Shown here: positions 63,223 to 64,000 of the stretch, piece by piece
How positions within the stretch are numbered: the first letter of the stretch is position 1
Layout of the letters: every line of letters starts with the position of its first letter
Source: Hypomesus transpacificus
Lineage: Eukaryota; Chordata; Actinopteri; Osmeriformes; Osmeridae
Direction: 5' to 3'
DNA: 64,000 nucleotides
NCBI RefSeq assembly: GCF_021917145.1
Contig: NC_061067.1
Coordinates: 5,269,374-5,333,373, forward strand
Position numbers and translations under genes: made by a program
The notes under the pieces: model-generated
Database searches by the model: none
The model's input: only the letters and a program-made list of their open reading frames with translations
Told to the model about the DNA's origin: nothing

Positions 63223-63660
63223 AAATTCACACATCATCAACAGATTCCTTTTACCCCAAACAGTAACAGGTCAACCAGACAGTTAAAATTCCCAAGACAG
63301 ATCAAAGACTGTTAGAGGAACTGTCATGTATTGGAGCAGGATTGATAGTATGGTTGTGTTCGTCGAAGTACAATACAATTTAGGTGTTTGTAAAGGGTTA
63401 CTTTAGGGTTTAGATGCTTAGGATGTATTTTATGGTTCAAAGCATCATGTTAGAAGTTGGATCACCAATTAGCTAATAAATACTTCTCTCTTTCTAACAA
63501 CTTTCATCAAAGTAATAAGATGGCTCTGTAACCCTGAAACATTTTGCTGTTGAGTGTATCAGGTGCATGTTGTTTGGACAAAAAACAGGGAATCCTTTGC
63601 ATGGCGTGTGGACATCTGGATGAATCATTAAACCATTGCGATCACGCAGACAAACACCCC
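63223..63660. other. Non-coding, nothing recognised
   Basis: Unique sequence between two microsatellites, with no recognised feature. Confidence 0.4.
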
Positions 63661-63724
63661 CCTCTCCTAAGGCACACACACGCACTGTCTCTCTCTGTGT
63701 CTCTCACACAAACACACGCATGCA

Positions 63725-63725
<1 letters not shown>

Positions 63726-63815
<90 letters not shown>
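63726..63815 (+). repeat. (CT)n microsatellite, about 45 units
   Basis: An uninterrupted CT run of about 90 bp, flanked by ACAC-rich sequence on both sides. It produces Ser/Leu or Arg/Glu frames with no coding meaning. Confidence 0.95.
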
Positions 63816-63817
<2 letters not shown>

Positions 63818-64000
63818 ATATACACACAAACACACACACTAACACACACACACTTATATACATACCATTACATTGAGTCATTGTGGTCTCATTAGGCTTA
63901 AGGAAGAGGTGTGATGTTATTTCCAGAAAAAGGGACATGGGTCCAAAGTTGGGTAATGATAATGAATGATCTCAGGTTTGTGTATGAAGTCATAGCTTCA

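Noticed and set aside
63544..63938. Ser/Leu and Arg/Glu frames over the (CT)n tract
   Set aside because: They are pure microsatellite translation.

Overview
This is vertebrate nuclear DNA, almost certainly from a ray-finned (teleost) fish. The genes have many short exons with GT-AG introns. Microsatellites are abundant ((CA)n, (CT)n, (AT)n and G tracts). There are two copies of a tRNA-derived SINE with a tail sequence common in fish. The protein versions are fish-like. No bacterial, viral or CRISPR features were seen. The species cannot be fixed from the sequence alone.

Layout: (1) 0.98-3.2 kb, minus strand: a CD22/Siglec-like immunoglobulin-superfamily inhibitory receptor. Five Ig domains, the transmembrane segment and an ITIM tail sit in one uninterrupted exon behind a separate signal-peptide exon. 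(2) 4.3-16.1 kb, plus strand: vps41, a HOPS complex subunit, reconstructed as 29 coding exons (852 aa). (3) 16.6-25.6 kb, plus strand: esco1, the cohesin acetyltransferase, with one 4.1 kb coding exon and eight short 3' exons (1744 aa, much longer than the mammalian protein). (4) 26.3-36.2 kb, minus strand, convergent with esco1: rp1, the doublecortin-domain protein of the photoreceptor axoneme (three coding exons, 2626 aa, last exon 7.1 kb). (5) 36.2-48.1 kb: a gene desert with a few GC-rich or conserved-looking blocks. (6) 48.1-50.5 kb, minus strand: sox17, an endoderm/endothelial transcription factor (two coding exons, 405 aa). (7) 50.5-64.0 kb: sox17 upstream desert with microsatellites, one SINE and several candidate regulatory blocks.

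The genes do not form a pathway. vps41 and esco1 are housekeeping genes in tight head-to-tail order. esco1 and rp1 are tail-to-tail. sox17 and rp1 keep the same order and orientation as human chromosome 8q11, which is the main support for calling the gene rp1 rather than rp1l1. Exon coordinates were derived by hand from splice consensus, reading-frame closure and remembered family similarity. Internal exon edges are good to the base where the frame closes, but UTR limits are approximate. No wholly new biological system was found. The points most worth a second look are the intron-poor Ig receptor, the repeat-inflated esco1 exon, the shortened and internally duplicated rp1, the apparent absence of a sox32 neighbour, and several candidate enhancers.
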